Positions 9,169 through 16,937 of a stretch of DNA of 64,000 bases are shown here, piece by piece. The stretch comes from Nocardioides pantholopis (GTDB taxonomy: Bacteria; Actinomycetota; Actinomycetes; Propionibacteriales; Nocardioidaceae). Position numbers and translations under genes: made by a program. The notes beneath the pieces were generated by a model. The model did no database searches, had not been told where the DNA came from, and saw only the letters and a program-made list of their open reading frames with translations. The DNA lies in assembly GCF_003710085.1 (NCBI RefSeq), contig NZ_CP033324.1, positions 930,001 to 994,000 of the forward strand, written 5' to 3'. The stretch's first letter is position 1. Every line of letters begins with the position of its first letter.

Positions 9169-9957
9169 ACCCTCGAAGACCGGCCGCTCCTTCGCGAGGA
9201 ACGCCGCGACGGCCGCTCGGTGGTCGGCGGTGGCGCCGGTCGCGTTCATCAGCGTGCCCTCGAAGGCCAGCGACTCGGCGAAGGAGTGCCCCGAGGAGTA
9301 CTCCACGGCCCGGCGCATCGACCCCAGGGCGACGGTCGGGCCGGCGGCCAGCCGGGCGGCCAGTGCGCCGGCCTCGGCGGCGACCCGGCCGGTCGGCACG
9401 ACCCGGGTGGCGAGCCCGAGCTCGAGCGCCTCCTCGGCCGGCACGGTGCGCGGGAAGTAGAGCAGCTCCATCGCGCGGGCCTTGCCGATCAGCTGGGGCA
9501 GCAGGTAGCTGGCCCCGGTGTCGCAGGAGAGCGCGACGTTCGCGAAGGCCAGGTTGAACCCCGCGGTGTCGGCCACGATCCGCAGGTCACAGGCGAACGC
9601 GATGCTCGCCCCCGCGCCGGCGGCCACGCCGTTGACAGCGGCGATGACCGGCTTGGGCATGGTCGCGAGCGCGGTCACGATCGGGTTGTAGTGCTTCTCG
9701 ACGGTGGTGAACAGTGCGTCGCTGCCCCCGTCGTTCAGCAGCCCGACGTGCTCCTTGAGGTCCTGTCCGGTGCAGAACGCGCGGCCGGTCCCGGTCAGCA
9801 CGACGCAGCGGACGGCCGGGTCCGCGGCCACCGCCTGCAGGGTGTCGCGCAGCAGCTCCTTGGCGGCGATGTCGAGGCTGTTCATGGCCTCGGGCCGGTT
9901 CAGGGTCACGGTCGCGATGCCGTCGGTCAGGTCGAGGAGGACGGGAGCGTCGGTCAT
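9163..9957 (-). CDS. Enoyl-CoA hydratase/isomerase family protein
   Basis: A 264-residue crotonase-fold enzyme. The oxyanion-hole segments are TGTGRAFCTGQDLKEH and AAVNGVAAGAGASIAFACDL, and the usual C-terminal trimerisation helices follow. At the position of the second catalytic Glu of classical hydratases the sequence reads NVALSCDTGASYLLPQ, with Asp instead of Glu. That pattern is typical of PaaG/PaaF-like 1,2-epoxyphenylacetyl-CoA isomerases and related isomerases, so an isomerase role is at least as likely as hydration. It is a single minus-strand gene facing the carboxypeptidase gene, with a CAGACT hexamer 7 nt before the ATG. Confidence 0.85.
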   Translation of the reverse strand: MTDAPVLLDLTDGIATVTLNRPEAMNSLDIAAKELLRDTLQAVAADPAVRCVVLTGTGRAFCTGQDLKEHVGLLNDGGSDALFTTVEKHYNPIVTALATMPKPVIAAVNGVAAGAGASIAFACDLRIVADTAGFNLAFANVALSCDTGASYLLPQLIGKARAMELLYFPRTVPAEEALELGLATRVVPTGRVAAEAGALAARLAAGPTVALGSMRRAVEYSSGHSFAESLAFEGTLMNATGATADHRAAVAAFLAKERPVFEGR

Positions 9958-10085
9958 GGTGCGCAGTCTGCCGCACCCGCCGGCGGGCGGACCCGGGGCG
10001 GCTGCGGGGGACGACGCGGAGCCCCTCCGGACGGCACTCGGAGCCGGTCTGCGGCCATGTGGCCCCGGTCACTGGCCCCATAGGG

Positions 10086-10133
10086 GATAATGGGTCCTCG
10101 CACTGACGTCGGGATCGCTCTGGTCCCGACGTC
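10086..10133 (+). promoter_or_regulatory. GATAAT -10 box and perfect leader hairpin of the DUF3117 gene
   Basis: GATAAT at 10086-10091 is a good -10 element. It is followed by a perfect 10-bp stem with arms GACGTCGGGA (10105-10114) and TCCCGACGTC (10124-10133), 29 nt before the DUF3117 start. The hairpin lies inside the predicted 5' leader; it may stabilise the transcript or be a protein-binding site. Confidence 0.5.
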
Positions 10134-10162
10134 TTCGGACACACAGAGGGAAGAGGTGCCGG

Positions 10163-10330
10163 ATGGCGGCGATGAAGCCGCGGACGGGCGACGGTCCGCT
10201 GGAGGTCACCAAGGAGGGGCGCGGCATCGTGATGCGGGTTCCTCTCGAGGGTGGTGGTCGCCTCGTAGTCGAGCTCAATGCCGAAGAGGCCGGCGCTCTC
10301 GGCGACGCACTCAAGGATGTTGTGGGCTGA
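10163..10330 (+). CDS. DUF3117 family small protein
   Basis: A 55-residue protein, MAAMKPRTGDGPLEVTKEGR at the start, then a GIVMRVPLEGGGRLVVELNAEEAGALGDALKD core. It matches DUF3117, one of the most conserved small proteins of Actinobacteria (the mycobacterial Rv1211 type). Its function is unknown. A GAGGGAAGAGG purine run about 7-17 nt upstream serves as ribosome binding site. The next gene, pepA, starts 5 nt after the stop, so the two are probably cotranscribed from the GATAAT promoter at 10086. Confidence 0.93.
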   Translation: MAAMKPRTGDGPLEVTKEGRGIVMRVPLEGGGRLVVELNAEEAGALGDALKDVVG

Positions 10331-10335
10331 GCTCG

Positions 10336-11895
10336 GTGACGAGGTCCGTGACTCGGGACGAACCCCGGCTCCCCGCGCAGCTCGCGCCCCCGCGGCTCGT
10401 GCTCTCCGAGCGCGCGCCGCACCTGGTCCACGACGTCGATGTCGTGGCGCTTCCGGTGCTGCCCGCCGACGGTCCGAGCGGCTCGGTGCTGCTCGGGCCC
10501 GGCGGGGAGCAGGTGGCCCAGCTGGTCGGGGCCGACCTGCTCGGCGTCCTGGAGGCGGAGGGCGCGTCGGGGGCCGTCGGTGAGGTGACGGCGTACGCCG
10601 TGCCGGCCGGCGTCCCGGGGAACACCTCGCTCCGCTCGGTCGTCATGGTGGGGGTCGGTGCGCAGCGGCGCACCGACCTCCGCCGTGCCGGCGCCACGCT
10701 GGCCCGCCACACCCGGGGCCGCTCGGCCGTGGCCACCTCGATCGCGTCCGCGACCGACGACGCCGGCCTGGAGGCCTTCGCCGTCGGCGTGGTGCTCGGC
10801 TCCTTCTCCTTCGCCTGGCGCTCCACCGCGCCGGAGCGCCCGGCGGCGCCCCGCGTGGTGCTGGCCGGCGTCCCCGACTCCCGCGAGGCCACATTGCGCC
10901 GCGCGGTGGCGATCGCCGGTGCGGGCTGGCGGGCCCGGACCCTCGCCACGGTCCCCTCGAACCTGAAGAACCCCGACTGGCTGGCCCGCCAGGCCCAGGA
11001 GGTCGCCGCCGCCACCGGGTTGGCGTGCACGGTCTGGGACGAGACCCGGCTGGCCGCCGAGGGCTTCGGCGGCGTGCTCGCCGTCGGCCGCGCCTCGGCC
11101 ACCCCGCCGCGGCTGATCCGCCTGGACTACACCCCGAAGCAGGCCGACCGCCGCACCCCGACGGTCGTCCTCGTCGGGAAGGGCATCACCTTCGACTCCG
11201 GCGGGCTCTCGATCAAGCCCGGCGAGGCGATGAGCACGATGAAGCGCGACATGTCCGGCGGCGCCGTCGTGATCGCCACGCTCGCGGCGCTGGCCGAGGT
11301 GGGCTGCCCGGTCCGCGTGGTCGGGCTGGTCCCCGCCGCCGAGAACGCCGTCTCCGGCGACGCCATGCGCCCCGGTGACGTGATCCGCCACCGCGGCGGA
11401 CGCACCACCGAGGTCACCAACACCGACGCCGAGGGCCGCCTGGTGCTCGCCGACGCCCTCGCGTACGCCGTGGCCGAGCTCGAGCCGACGGTCGTCGTGG
11501 ACGTCGCGACGCTGACCGGGGCGATGAAGGTCGCGCTCGGCCAGCAGGTGGGCGGCTACTTCGCCAACCACGAGCTGCTCGCCGAGCGGCTCTTCGCCGC
11601 CGCCGAGGAGGCCGGGGAGCCGCTGTGGCGCCTCCCGCTCGCCGCGGCGTACGAGGAGAAGCTGGCCTCGAAGATCGCCGACGCCGACAACGGCGCGGGC
11701 GGTCCGGGCGCGATCACCGCCGCCCTCTTCCTGCAGCACTTCGTCGGCGACGTGCCGTGGGCGCACCTCGACGTCGCGTCGGTCGGCGACGCCCCCGAGG
11801 AGCGCTATGAGTGGTCCACCGGCCCGACCGGCTTCGGAGCCCGCGCGCTGCTGCAGTGGCTCGGGCAGGACCGGCCCCTGGACGGGATCGGGTGA
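10336..11895 (+). CDS. pepA: Leucyl aminopeptidase (M17)
   Basis: A 519-residue cytosolic aminopeptidase releasing N-terminal residues from peptides with two metal ions. The C-terminal catalytic domain has the family signature NTDAEGRL, the metal ligand Lys in VGKGITFDSGGLSIKPGE, and downstream Asp/Glu ligands (KRDMSGGA). The N-terminal half is the weakly conserved macro-type domain. The start is the GTG at 10336; a second in-frame GTG at 10348 is equally possible, since neither has a clear ribosome binding site. The stop overlaps the next gene by 4 bp. Confidence 0.93.
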   Translation: MTRSVTRDEPRLPAQLAPPRLVLSERAPHLVHDVDVVALPVLPADGPSGSVLLGPGGEQVAQLVGADLLGVLEAEGASGAVGEVTAYAVPAGVPGNTSLRSVVMVGVGAQRRTDLRRAGATLARHTRGRSAVATSIASATDDAGLEAFAVGVVLGSFSFAWRSTAPERPAAPRVVLAGVPDSREATLRRAVAIAGAGWRARTLATVPSNLKNPDWLARQAQEVAAATGLACTVWDETRLAAEGFGGVLAVGRASATPPRLIRLDYTPKQADRRTPTVVLVGKGITFDSGGLSIKPGEAMSTMKRDMSGGAVVIATLAALAEVGCPVRVVGLVPAAENAVSGDAMRPGDVIRHRGGRTTEVTNTDAEGRLVLADALAYAVAELEPTVVVDVATLTGAMKVALGQQVGGYFANHELLAERLFAAAEEAGEPLWRLPLAAAYEEKLASKIADADNGAGGPGAITAALFLQHFVGDVPWAHLDVASVGDAPEERYEWSTGPTGFGARALLQWLGQDRPLDGIG

Positions 11896-12230
11896 AGGGC
11901 CTGACCGTGCGCTGGTCGCTCGCCGACGCGCCCGCGGGCGTCGAGGAGCGGCTCGCGGCGTACGTCGAGGGCACCTCGCACGCCCGGTTCACCGGCCTGG
12001 CCGGGCTCCGCTTCAAGACCTGGCGGCAGGTCCCGGGGGAGTGGTTCGAGGGCTGCTACGTCTTCGCCACCGACGAGGCCCGGGCCGAGTTCCAGGCGAC
12101 GTTCGCCGCCGGGGCCGCGGACGCGCCCGGCTCGCGGATCATCGGCAGCCCGCCGATCCTCATCGAGGCCTGCGACGTCGTCGCGATCGCGGAGGGCTGG
12201 GAGGGCTTCGCCGCCTCAGCCCGGGGCTGA
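11892..12230 (+). CDS. YdhR-like dimeric alpha/beta-barrel protein
   Basis: A 112-residue protein whose centre (GLAGLRFKTWRQVPGEWFEGCYVFATDEARAEF) resembles YdhR-type putative monooxygenases of the ABM/ferredoxin-like fold: a sheet, an aromatic-lined pocket and a YLFTDE-like strand. No catalytic residue can be assigned. The GTG start overlaps the pepA stop, so it is cotranscribed with pepA. Its 3' end overlaps the convergent MarR gene by 15 bp. Confidence 0.65.
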   Translation: MKGLTVRWSLADAPAGVEERLAAYVEGTSHARFTGLAGLRFKTWRQVPGEWFEGCYVFATDEARAEFQATFAAGAADAPGSRIIGSPPILIEACDVVAIAEGWEGFAASARG

Positions 12231-12692
12231 CCCGGCCCGCGGCTTCTCGGCGCCGTCGCTCAGCACGACCCGCAGCGCCTCGGTGGCTCCGCGCAGGTAG
12301 CGCTCGACCACCGCGAGCTCGTCCTCGCTGAAGCGCGCGTCGAGGTCCCGCAGCGCGGCGATCATCGGGGTCAGCCGGGAGCGCAGCTCGGTGCGCCCGC
12401 TCTCGGTCAGGTGCAGCTCGATGCGGCGCCGGTCGCCGGCGTGCGGACGGCGCTCGGCGTGGCCGCGGGTGACCAGCCGGTCGACGATGCCGGTCGAGGC
12501 GGGCGTGCTGACCTCCAGCAGCCGCGCCAGCTCCGCCGGACCGCGGGTCTGGGTCGAGAGGAGGTCCAGGGCCCGCAGCTCGCTCTCGGTCAGCCCGGCG
12601 GTGCGCGCGAGGTGGTGGCGCACCTGGGATCCGGTCGAGATCAGGTCGCGCAGGGCGGGTACCGGTGCGGGCGACGGTGGTGGCTTGGCCAT
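12216..12692 (-). CDS. MarR-family transcriptional regulator
   Basis: A 158-residue winged-helix regulator. The recognition-helix and wing region is ELARLLEVSTPASTGIVDRL followed by the MarR-typical wing Arg pattern RRPHAGDRRRIELHLTESG. It is divergent from the MMPL exporter gene and shares a 59-bp intergenic region holding a palindrome. The simplest reading is that it represses itself and the exporter and is released by a small-molecule ligand. Translation starts at the ATG at 12692 with an AGGAGG 8 nt upstream. Confidence 0.88.
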   Translation of the reverse strand: MAKPPPSPAPVPALRDLISTGSQVRHHLARTAGLTESELRALDLLSTQTRGPAELARLLEVSTPASTGIVDRLVTRGHAERRPHAGDRRRIELHLTESGRTELRSRLTPMIAALRDLDARFSEDELAVVERYLRGATEALRVVLSDGAEKPRAGSAPG

Positions 12693-12704
12693 ATTGTTAA
12701 CCTC

Positions 12705-12717
12705 CTTAGCATCTAAG
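12705..12717. promoter_or_regulatory. Candidate MarR operator CTTAGCATCTAAG
   Basis: A perfect 13-nt palindrome with 5-bp arms around CAT, in the unusually AT-rich divergent region between the MarR gene and the MMPL gene. It touches the AGGAGG ribosome binding site of the MarR gene. A second palindrome GTTAAC is at 12696-12701. The position suits control of both genes. Confidence 0.55.
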
Positions 12718-12751
12718 TTACCGAACTACTCGGATCGTGCAGGAGTACACC

Positions 12752-14884
12752 ATGCCCCACACCGCTCCCGACGGCGCTCACGCCCAGGACCGCGGTTCCT
12801 CCGCCGTGGGCCGGCTGGTGCGGCTGATCACGGGCCGGCGCACGGCCGCGGTCGTCGCGCTCCTGCCGATCCTGGTGGGCGTGCTCCTCCTCGGCCTGGT
12901 CGGTGAGGGCGAGCGGGCGCGCAGCGACCTGGACCAGGTCCCGGTCGGCAAGGACAGCACCGCGGCCGCCGAGCTCCAGGGCAAGCTTCCCGACGAGGGC
13001 GCCACGACTGCCGTCGTCGTCTTCGCCGCCGAGCGCGGCACGCTGGATCCTGCCGCGGTCCAGGACCTCCAGGGGCTGGCCGACGAGCTCGAGGCGGTGC
13101 CGCTCGGCCCCGGCGGCAGCCTCCAGGTCGCCGAGGACGGCACCGCCGCGATCGCGGTCGTCCCCGTCAACGCCGCCACCTCCGACGAGAACTCCGAGGT
13201 CGTCGAGGAGCTGCGGGAGCGGCTCGCCGACGAGGTGCCCGACGGCGTCGAGGAGCAGGTGACCGGTCCGGCGGCGGTCCGCGCCGACCTCGCCGAGGTC
13301 TTCGCGGGGGCCGACGTGCGGCTCCTGCTGACCACTGTCGCGATCGTCGCGGTGCTGCTCGTCATCACCTACCGCAGCCCGATCCTGTGGCTGGTGCCGA
13401 TCGTGGTCGTCGGTCTCGCCGACCGGGTCGCGGCGATCCTCGCGACCCAGGTCCTCGCCGCTGTCGACGTGCCGTGGGACGAGTCGACGGTCGGCATCCT
13501 CTCGGTCCTGGTCTTCGGTGCCGGCACCGACTATGCACTGCTGCTGATCTCGCGCTACCGCGACGAGCTGCGCCACCGCGACTCGCGGCACGAGGCGATG
13601 GCGATCGCCCTGCGGCGTACGTCGCGGGCGGTGCTGGCCAGCGCCACCACCGTCGTCCTCGGCGTGCTGACCCTGCTGCTCTCGCTGACCCCGACGACCC
13701 GCGGGCTCGGGCTCGCCTCGGCGGTCGGCATCGTGGTGGCGGCGTTCGCGGCCCTGGTCGTGCTCCCGGCCGCACTGGTCCTGTTCGGGCGCTGGATCTT
13801 CTGGCCGAAGGTGCCGCACGTCGGCGACCCGGCCCTGGTCGAGAGCACCACCTCGGTGTGGGCCCGGGTCGGCCGTCAGGTCTCCCGGCGTCCGGCGGTC
13901 TTCGTGGTCGCCACCCTCGCCGGCCTGGCGGTGCTCTCGACCGGGCTGTTCGGCCTGCGCTCGGGCCTCGACACCGATGACCAGTTCCTCGAGGAGCCGG
14001 AGGCCATCACCGCGCTGAACCGGGTGGTGGAGTCGTTCCCGGCCGGCATGGTCGACCCCACCATCGTCGTCACCCGCGACGACCCCCAGGAGGTCGCCCG
14101 GATCGTGGGCGACGCGCCCGGCGTCGCGATGGCCCAGGTGAGCGAGGAGGGCAACGGGGTCGCGCAGATCGACGCGATCCTGGAGGCCGACCCGGGCAGC
14201 GAGGAGGCCCGGGACACCATCGAGAACCTCCGTGAGGAGCTCGACGGGCTCGACGACACCCACGTCGGCGGGACCGAGGCGGACGCCCTGGACGAGAACA
14301 CCGCCGCGCAGCGCGACCGGATGGTGATCCTGCCCCTGATCCTGGTGCTCGTGCTCGGCGCGCTGCTCCTGCTGCTGCGGGCCGTCGTGGCCGCCGTGCT
14401 GCTGGTGCTCACCGTGCTGGCGACGTACGCCGCGGCGCTCGGCGCCTCCTGGTGGCTGTTCACCGGGCCCCTCGGCTTCGAGGCGCTCGACAACGGCACG
14501 CCGCTGCTGTCGTTCCTGTTCCTGGTCGCCCTCGGCGTCGACTACAACATCTTCCTGGTCAGCCGCGCCCGGGAGGAGGCCCGCGAGCACGGCTCCCGGG
14601 TCGGGATGCTGCGCGCGCTGACCGCCACCGGTGGCGTGATCACCAGTGCCGGCATCCTGCTCGCCGCGGTCTTCGCGGTGCTCGGCGTGCTGCCGCTGGT
14701 GGTGCTGGCCCAGATCGGCACGGTCATCTGCATCGGCGTGCTGCTGGACACGCTCGTCGTCCGCACCGTGCTGGTGCCGGCGCTGGCGCTGCTGCTCGGC
14801 GACCGGTTCTGGTGGCCGAGCCGGGTCGGGCCGGTGGCGCACGGCCAGGAGCGGCCAGAGCCGGTGGGCGCGAGCGCGGGCTGA
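12752..14884 (+). CDS. MMPL-family RND-type exporter
   Basis: A 710-residue inner-membrane transporter with two repeats. Each has one membrane span, a soluble domain and a block of five spans (spans near residues 30-48, 195-330, 385-405, 525-680). The GTDYALLLISRYRDELR motif in the first half and GVDYNIFLVSRARE in the second carry the Asp-Tyr pairs typical of proton-driven MMPL proteins. Mycobacterial relatives export lipids. A divergent MarR regulator suggests an inducible drug or lipid exporter. The ATG at 12752 has AGGAG 7 nt upstream and is preferred to the GTG at 12737. Confidence 0.9.
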   Translation: MPHTAPDGAHAQDRGSSAVGRLVRLITGRRTAAVVALLPILVGVLLLGLVGEGERARSDLDQVPVGKDSTAAAELQGKLPDEGATTAVVVFAAERGTLDPAAVQDLQGLADELEAVPLGPGGSLQVAEDGTAAIAVVPVNAATSDENSEVVEELRERLADEVPDGVEEQVTGPAAVRADLAEVFAGADVRLLLTTVAIVAVLLVITYRSPILWLVPIVVVGLADRVAAILATQVLAAVDVPWDESTVGILSVLVFGAGTDYALLLISRYRDELRHRDSRHEAMAIALRRTSRAVLASATTVVLGVLTLLLSLTPTTRGLGLASAVGIVVAAFAALVVLPAALVLFGRWIFWPKVPHVGDPALVESTTSVWARVGRQVSRRPAVFVVATLAGLAVLSTGLFGLRSGLDTDDQFLEEPEAITALNRVVESFPAGMVDPTIVVTRDDPQEVARIVGDAPGVAMAQVSEEGNGVAQIDAILEADPGSEEARDTIENLREELDGLDDTHVGGTEADALDENTAAQRDRMVILPLILVLVLGALLLLLRAVVAAVLLVLTVLATYAAALGASWWLFTGPLGFEALDNGTPLLSFLFLVALGVDYNIFLVSRAREEAREHGSRVGMLRALTATGGVITSAGILLAAVFAVLGVLPLVVLAQIGTVICIGVLLDTLVVRTVLVPALALLLGDRFWWPSRVGPVAHGQERPEPVGASAG

Positions 14885-14912
14885 GGCCCGCGCTGGCCGT
14901 CAGTCGGAGCCG

Positions 14913-15566
14913 TCAGTCGGAGCCGGGGGACCATTCCTTCTTGGCGGCCAGCAGCCCGTCGCCGACGGGCAGCAGCACCGAGACGAGCTCGTCGTGCTCG
15001 GCGATCGTGCGCCCGAGGGTGCGGATCGCGACCGTGTCCTCGTCGCGCTGGGAGGGGTCGGCGACCCGGTCGTGCCACAGGGCGTTGTCGAACGCCACGA
15101 CGCCGCCGGGGCGCAGCAGCCGCAGCGCCTCGGCGAGGTAGGCGGAGTACTCGGCCTTGTCGCCGTCGCAGAAGACCAGGTCGTAGTGACCGTCGGTCAG
15201 GCGCGGCAGCACGTCGAGCGCGGCGCCCGCGATGGTGCGGGCGCGCTGGGTGGGGATGCCGGCGTCGGTGAAGGACTGCCGGGCCAGACGCTGGTGCTCG
15301 GTCTCGATGTCGACGGTGGTCAGCACGCCGTCGGAGCGCATCCCGCGCAGCAGCCACAGCCCGGAGACGCCGGTGCCGGTGCCGATCTCGACCACCGACC
15401 GGGCGTCGAGCACCGAGGCGAGGAACCGCAGGGCGGCGCCGCCTCCAGGCCCGATCGGGGTCACCCCGACCTCCTCGGCCCGGGACCGGGCGGCCGCGAG
15501 GACCTCGTCCTCGGGGATGAAGGACTCGGCGAAGCTCCAGCTCGTGGCGTTGATCGGCGTCGTCAC
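14913..15566 (-). CDS. Class I SAM-dependent O-methyltransferase
   Basis: A 217-residue catechol-O-methyltransferase-like enzyme (Methyltransf_3). The SAM-binding motif I is VVEIGTGTGVSGLWLL, then DIETEHQRLA, and metal/substrate ligands lie in FCDGDKAEYSAYL and FDNALWHDRV. The natural substrate is unknown. It is divergent from sigE, as is the equivalent gene (Rv1220c) in mycobacteria. The GTG start at 15566 has TAGGTT exactly 6 nt upstream on the minus strand, suggesting a leaderless message. Confidence 0.88.
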   Translation of the reverse strand: MTTPINATSWSFAESFIPEDEVLAAARSRAEEVGVTPIGPGGGAALRFLASVLDARSVVEIGTGTGVSGLWLLRGMRSDGVLTTVDIETEHQRLARQSFTDAGIPTQRARTIAGAALDVLPRLTDGHYDLVFCDGDKAEYSAYLAEALRLLRPGGVVAFDNALWHDRVADPSQRDEDTVAIRTLGRTIAEHDELVSVLLPVGDGLLAAKKEWSPGSD

Positions 15567-15572
15567 GTCCTC

Positions 15573-15578
15573 AACCTA
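15573..15578 (-). promoter_or_regulatory. -10 hexamer TAGGTT for the O-methyltransferase gene
   Basis: On the minus strand TAGGTT lies 6 nt before the GTG start at 15566, the spacing of a leaderless actinobacterial promoter. Confidence 0.45.
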
Positions 15579-15631
15579 CCGTGGCCGCGGCCCTGGCGGC
15601 GCCGGGCCGTGGGGGAGACGCGGGGAGGGGC

Positions 15632-15658
15632 GGGAACGGAACGGCCGATCCGTGCGTT
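15632..15658 (+). promoter_or_regulatory. ECF-type (SigE-like) promoter upstream of sigE
   Basis: GGGAAC at 15632-15637 and CGTT at 15655-15658 are separated by 17 nt. This matches the GGAAC / CGTT pattern used by actinobacterial SigE/RpoE-type ECF sigma factors, and implies that sigE activates its own transcription, about 100 nt before the ATG. Confidence 0.55.
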
Positions 15659-15758
15659 CTGTGCAGGGAGCCCGCGAGAGGCCGCCGGCTCAGAGTTCTT
15701 TCAGCAACCACGCCTACGGTGAGAGGACGACCAGGTGCGCCGCTCGAAGGGGACCCTC

Positions 15759-16382
15759 ATGAATGCAGGTGCGAACGGCGCCGGACCTGAGCGCGCGGTC
15801 TCGGCCGACGTGCCGAGCTGGGACGAGATCGTCGAGCAGCACTCCGACCGCGTCTACCGCCTGGCCTACCGCCTCACCGGCACCCGTCACGACGCCGAGG
15901 ACCTCACCCAGGAGGTCTTCGTCCGGGTCTTCCGGTCCCTCTCGACCTACTCGCCGGGCACCTTCGAGGGCTGGCTGCACCGGATCACGACCAACCTCTT
16001 CCTCGACCAGGCACGCCGCAAGCAGCGGATCCGCTTCGACGCGCTCTCCGACGAGCGCGCGGCCCGGCTCACCAGCGCCTCCCCGGCGCCGGACGCGGCG
16101 TACGCCGACCAGCGCTTCGACGACGACGTCGAGCAGGCACTGGCCACCCTGCCCCCGGACTTCCGTGCGGCGGTGGTCCTGTGCGACGTCGAGGGACTGA
16201 CCTACGAGGAGATCTCCGAGATCCTCGGTGCCAAGCTCGGCACCGTCCGCTCCCGGATCCACCGGGGCCGGACCATGCTGCGCACCGCCCTGGCCCACCG
16301 CGCGCCCAGCGCCGGCCGGCTGCGCTACTCCGGCCCGGCCGGGGCCGAGGGCGCCGTGCTCGCCGGCGGGGGCGCTCAGTGA
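15759..16382 (+). CDS. sigE: ECF RNA polymerase sigma factor SigE
   Basis: A 207-residue extracytoplasmic-function sigma factor. Region 2 is [29 protein letters not shown] (core binding and -10 recognition) and region 4 is [27 protein letters not shown], an HTH that reads the -35. The order O-methyltransferase / sigma / anti-sigma / htrA is that of mycobacterial sigE, an envelope-stress regulator. The ATG at 15759 is chosen for its GAAGGGGA ribosome binding site; an in-frame GTG at 15735 is an alternative, and mycobacterial SigE is likewise made from several starts. The stop overlaps the anti-sigma start by 4 bp. Confidence 0.93.
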   Translation: MNAGANGAGPERAVSADVPSWDEIVEQHSDRVYRLAYRLTGTRHDAEDLTQEVFVRVFRSLSTYSPGTFEGWLHRITTNLFLDQARRKQRIRFDALSDERAARLTSASPAPDAAYADQRFDDDVEQALATLPPDFRAAVVLCDVEGLTYEEISEILGAKLGTVRSRIHRGRTMLRTALAHRAPSAGRLRYSGPAGAEGAVLAGGGAQ

Positions 16383-16870
16383 TCGGACACCTCGGCGGCG
16401 CTCGGGTCAGTGCGCTCCTCGACGGGCAGCTCGGGGCCGAGGAGACCGAGCGGGCCTGGGCGCACGTCCACCAGTGCCACGCGTGCCGCGACCAGGTGGA
16501 GCGCGAGGGCTGGGTCAAGACCCGGCTCGCCGGGCTCTCGTTCGGCGCGGACGCCGCGCCTGCCGGGCTCAAGGGATCACTCCTCGGGGCGGCGTCCGGC
16601 CTGCCCCCCGGGGACCTCGGCGCGCGGGCCGACGTCGGGCCCCGGTCCCGGGCGCGCACCGGGCTGGTCGCGATCGGCGGCGGCGCCATCGGCGCGGCCG
16701 TCGTCGGCGTGCTCGCCCTCGGTACGGCGCCCGCGGACGCGCCCGGTCTGGACCGGCGTGCCCCCGTCCCGCCGTCGTCGGTCACCCGCGTGACGCCGAC
16801 CCCGACGCCCACCACGCCGTCGCCCACGCCGACCTCGCGGCACTCGGCGCTCACCCCGAGCCAGCGCTGA
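16379..16870 (+). CDS. rseA: Zinc-finger anti-sigma factor (RseA-like)
   Basis: A 163-residue membrane protein coupled to sigE by a GTGA overlap. The N-terminal domain carries the ZAS motif His29-x3-Cys33-x2-Cys36 (HVHQCHAC), which binds zinc and clamps ECF sigma factors. One membrane span lies around residues 94-114, followed by an extracytoplasmic tail rich in Thr-Pro ([15 protein letters not shown]). It should hold SigE inactive at the membrane until envelope stress or redox change releases it. Unlike the soluble mycobacterial RseA, the span here suggests direct sensing or regulated proteolysis. Confidence 0.88.
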   Translation: MIGHLGGARVSALLDGQLGAEETERAWAHVHQCHACRDQVEREGWVKTRLAGLSFGADAAPAGLKGSLLGAASGLPPGDLGARADVGPRSRARTGLVAIGGGAIGAAVVGVLALGTAPADAPGLDRRAPVPPSSVTRVTPTPTPTTPSPTPTSRHSALTPSQR

Positions 16871-16937
16871 GCACCGACCGGAGCGGTCGGGACCGAGGCG
16901 AACGTGTAGAGCTGGGAGCGACTGGGATGATGGACAC

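Noticed and set aside
12713..14842. Long minus-strand frame opposite the MMPL gene, and similar ones at 18918-22046 and 45828-48026 (plus)
   Set aside because: They are rich in Arg, Gly, Ala and His-Asp repeats, span several real genes and their spacers, and show no family motif.
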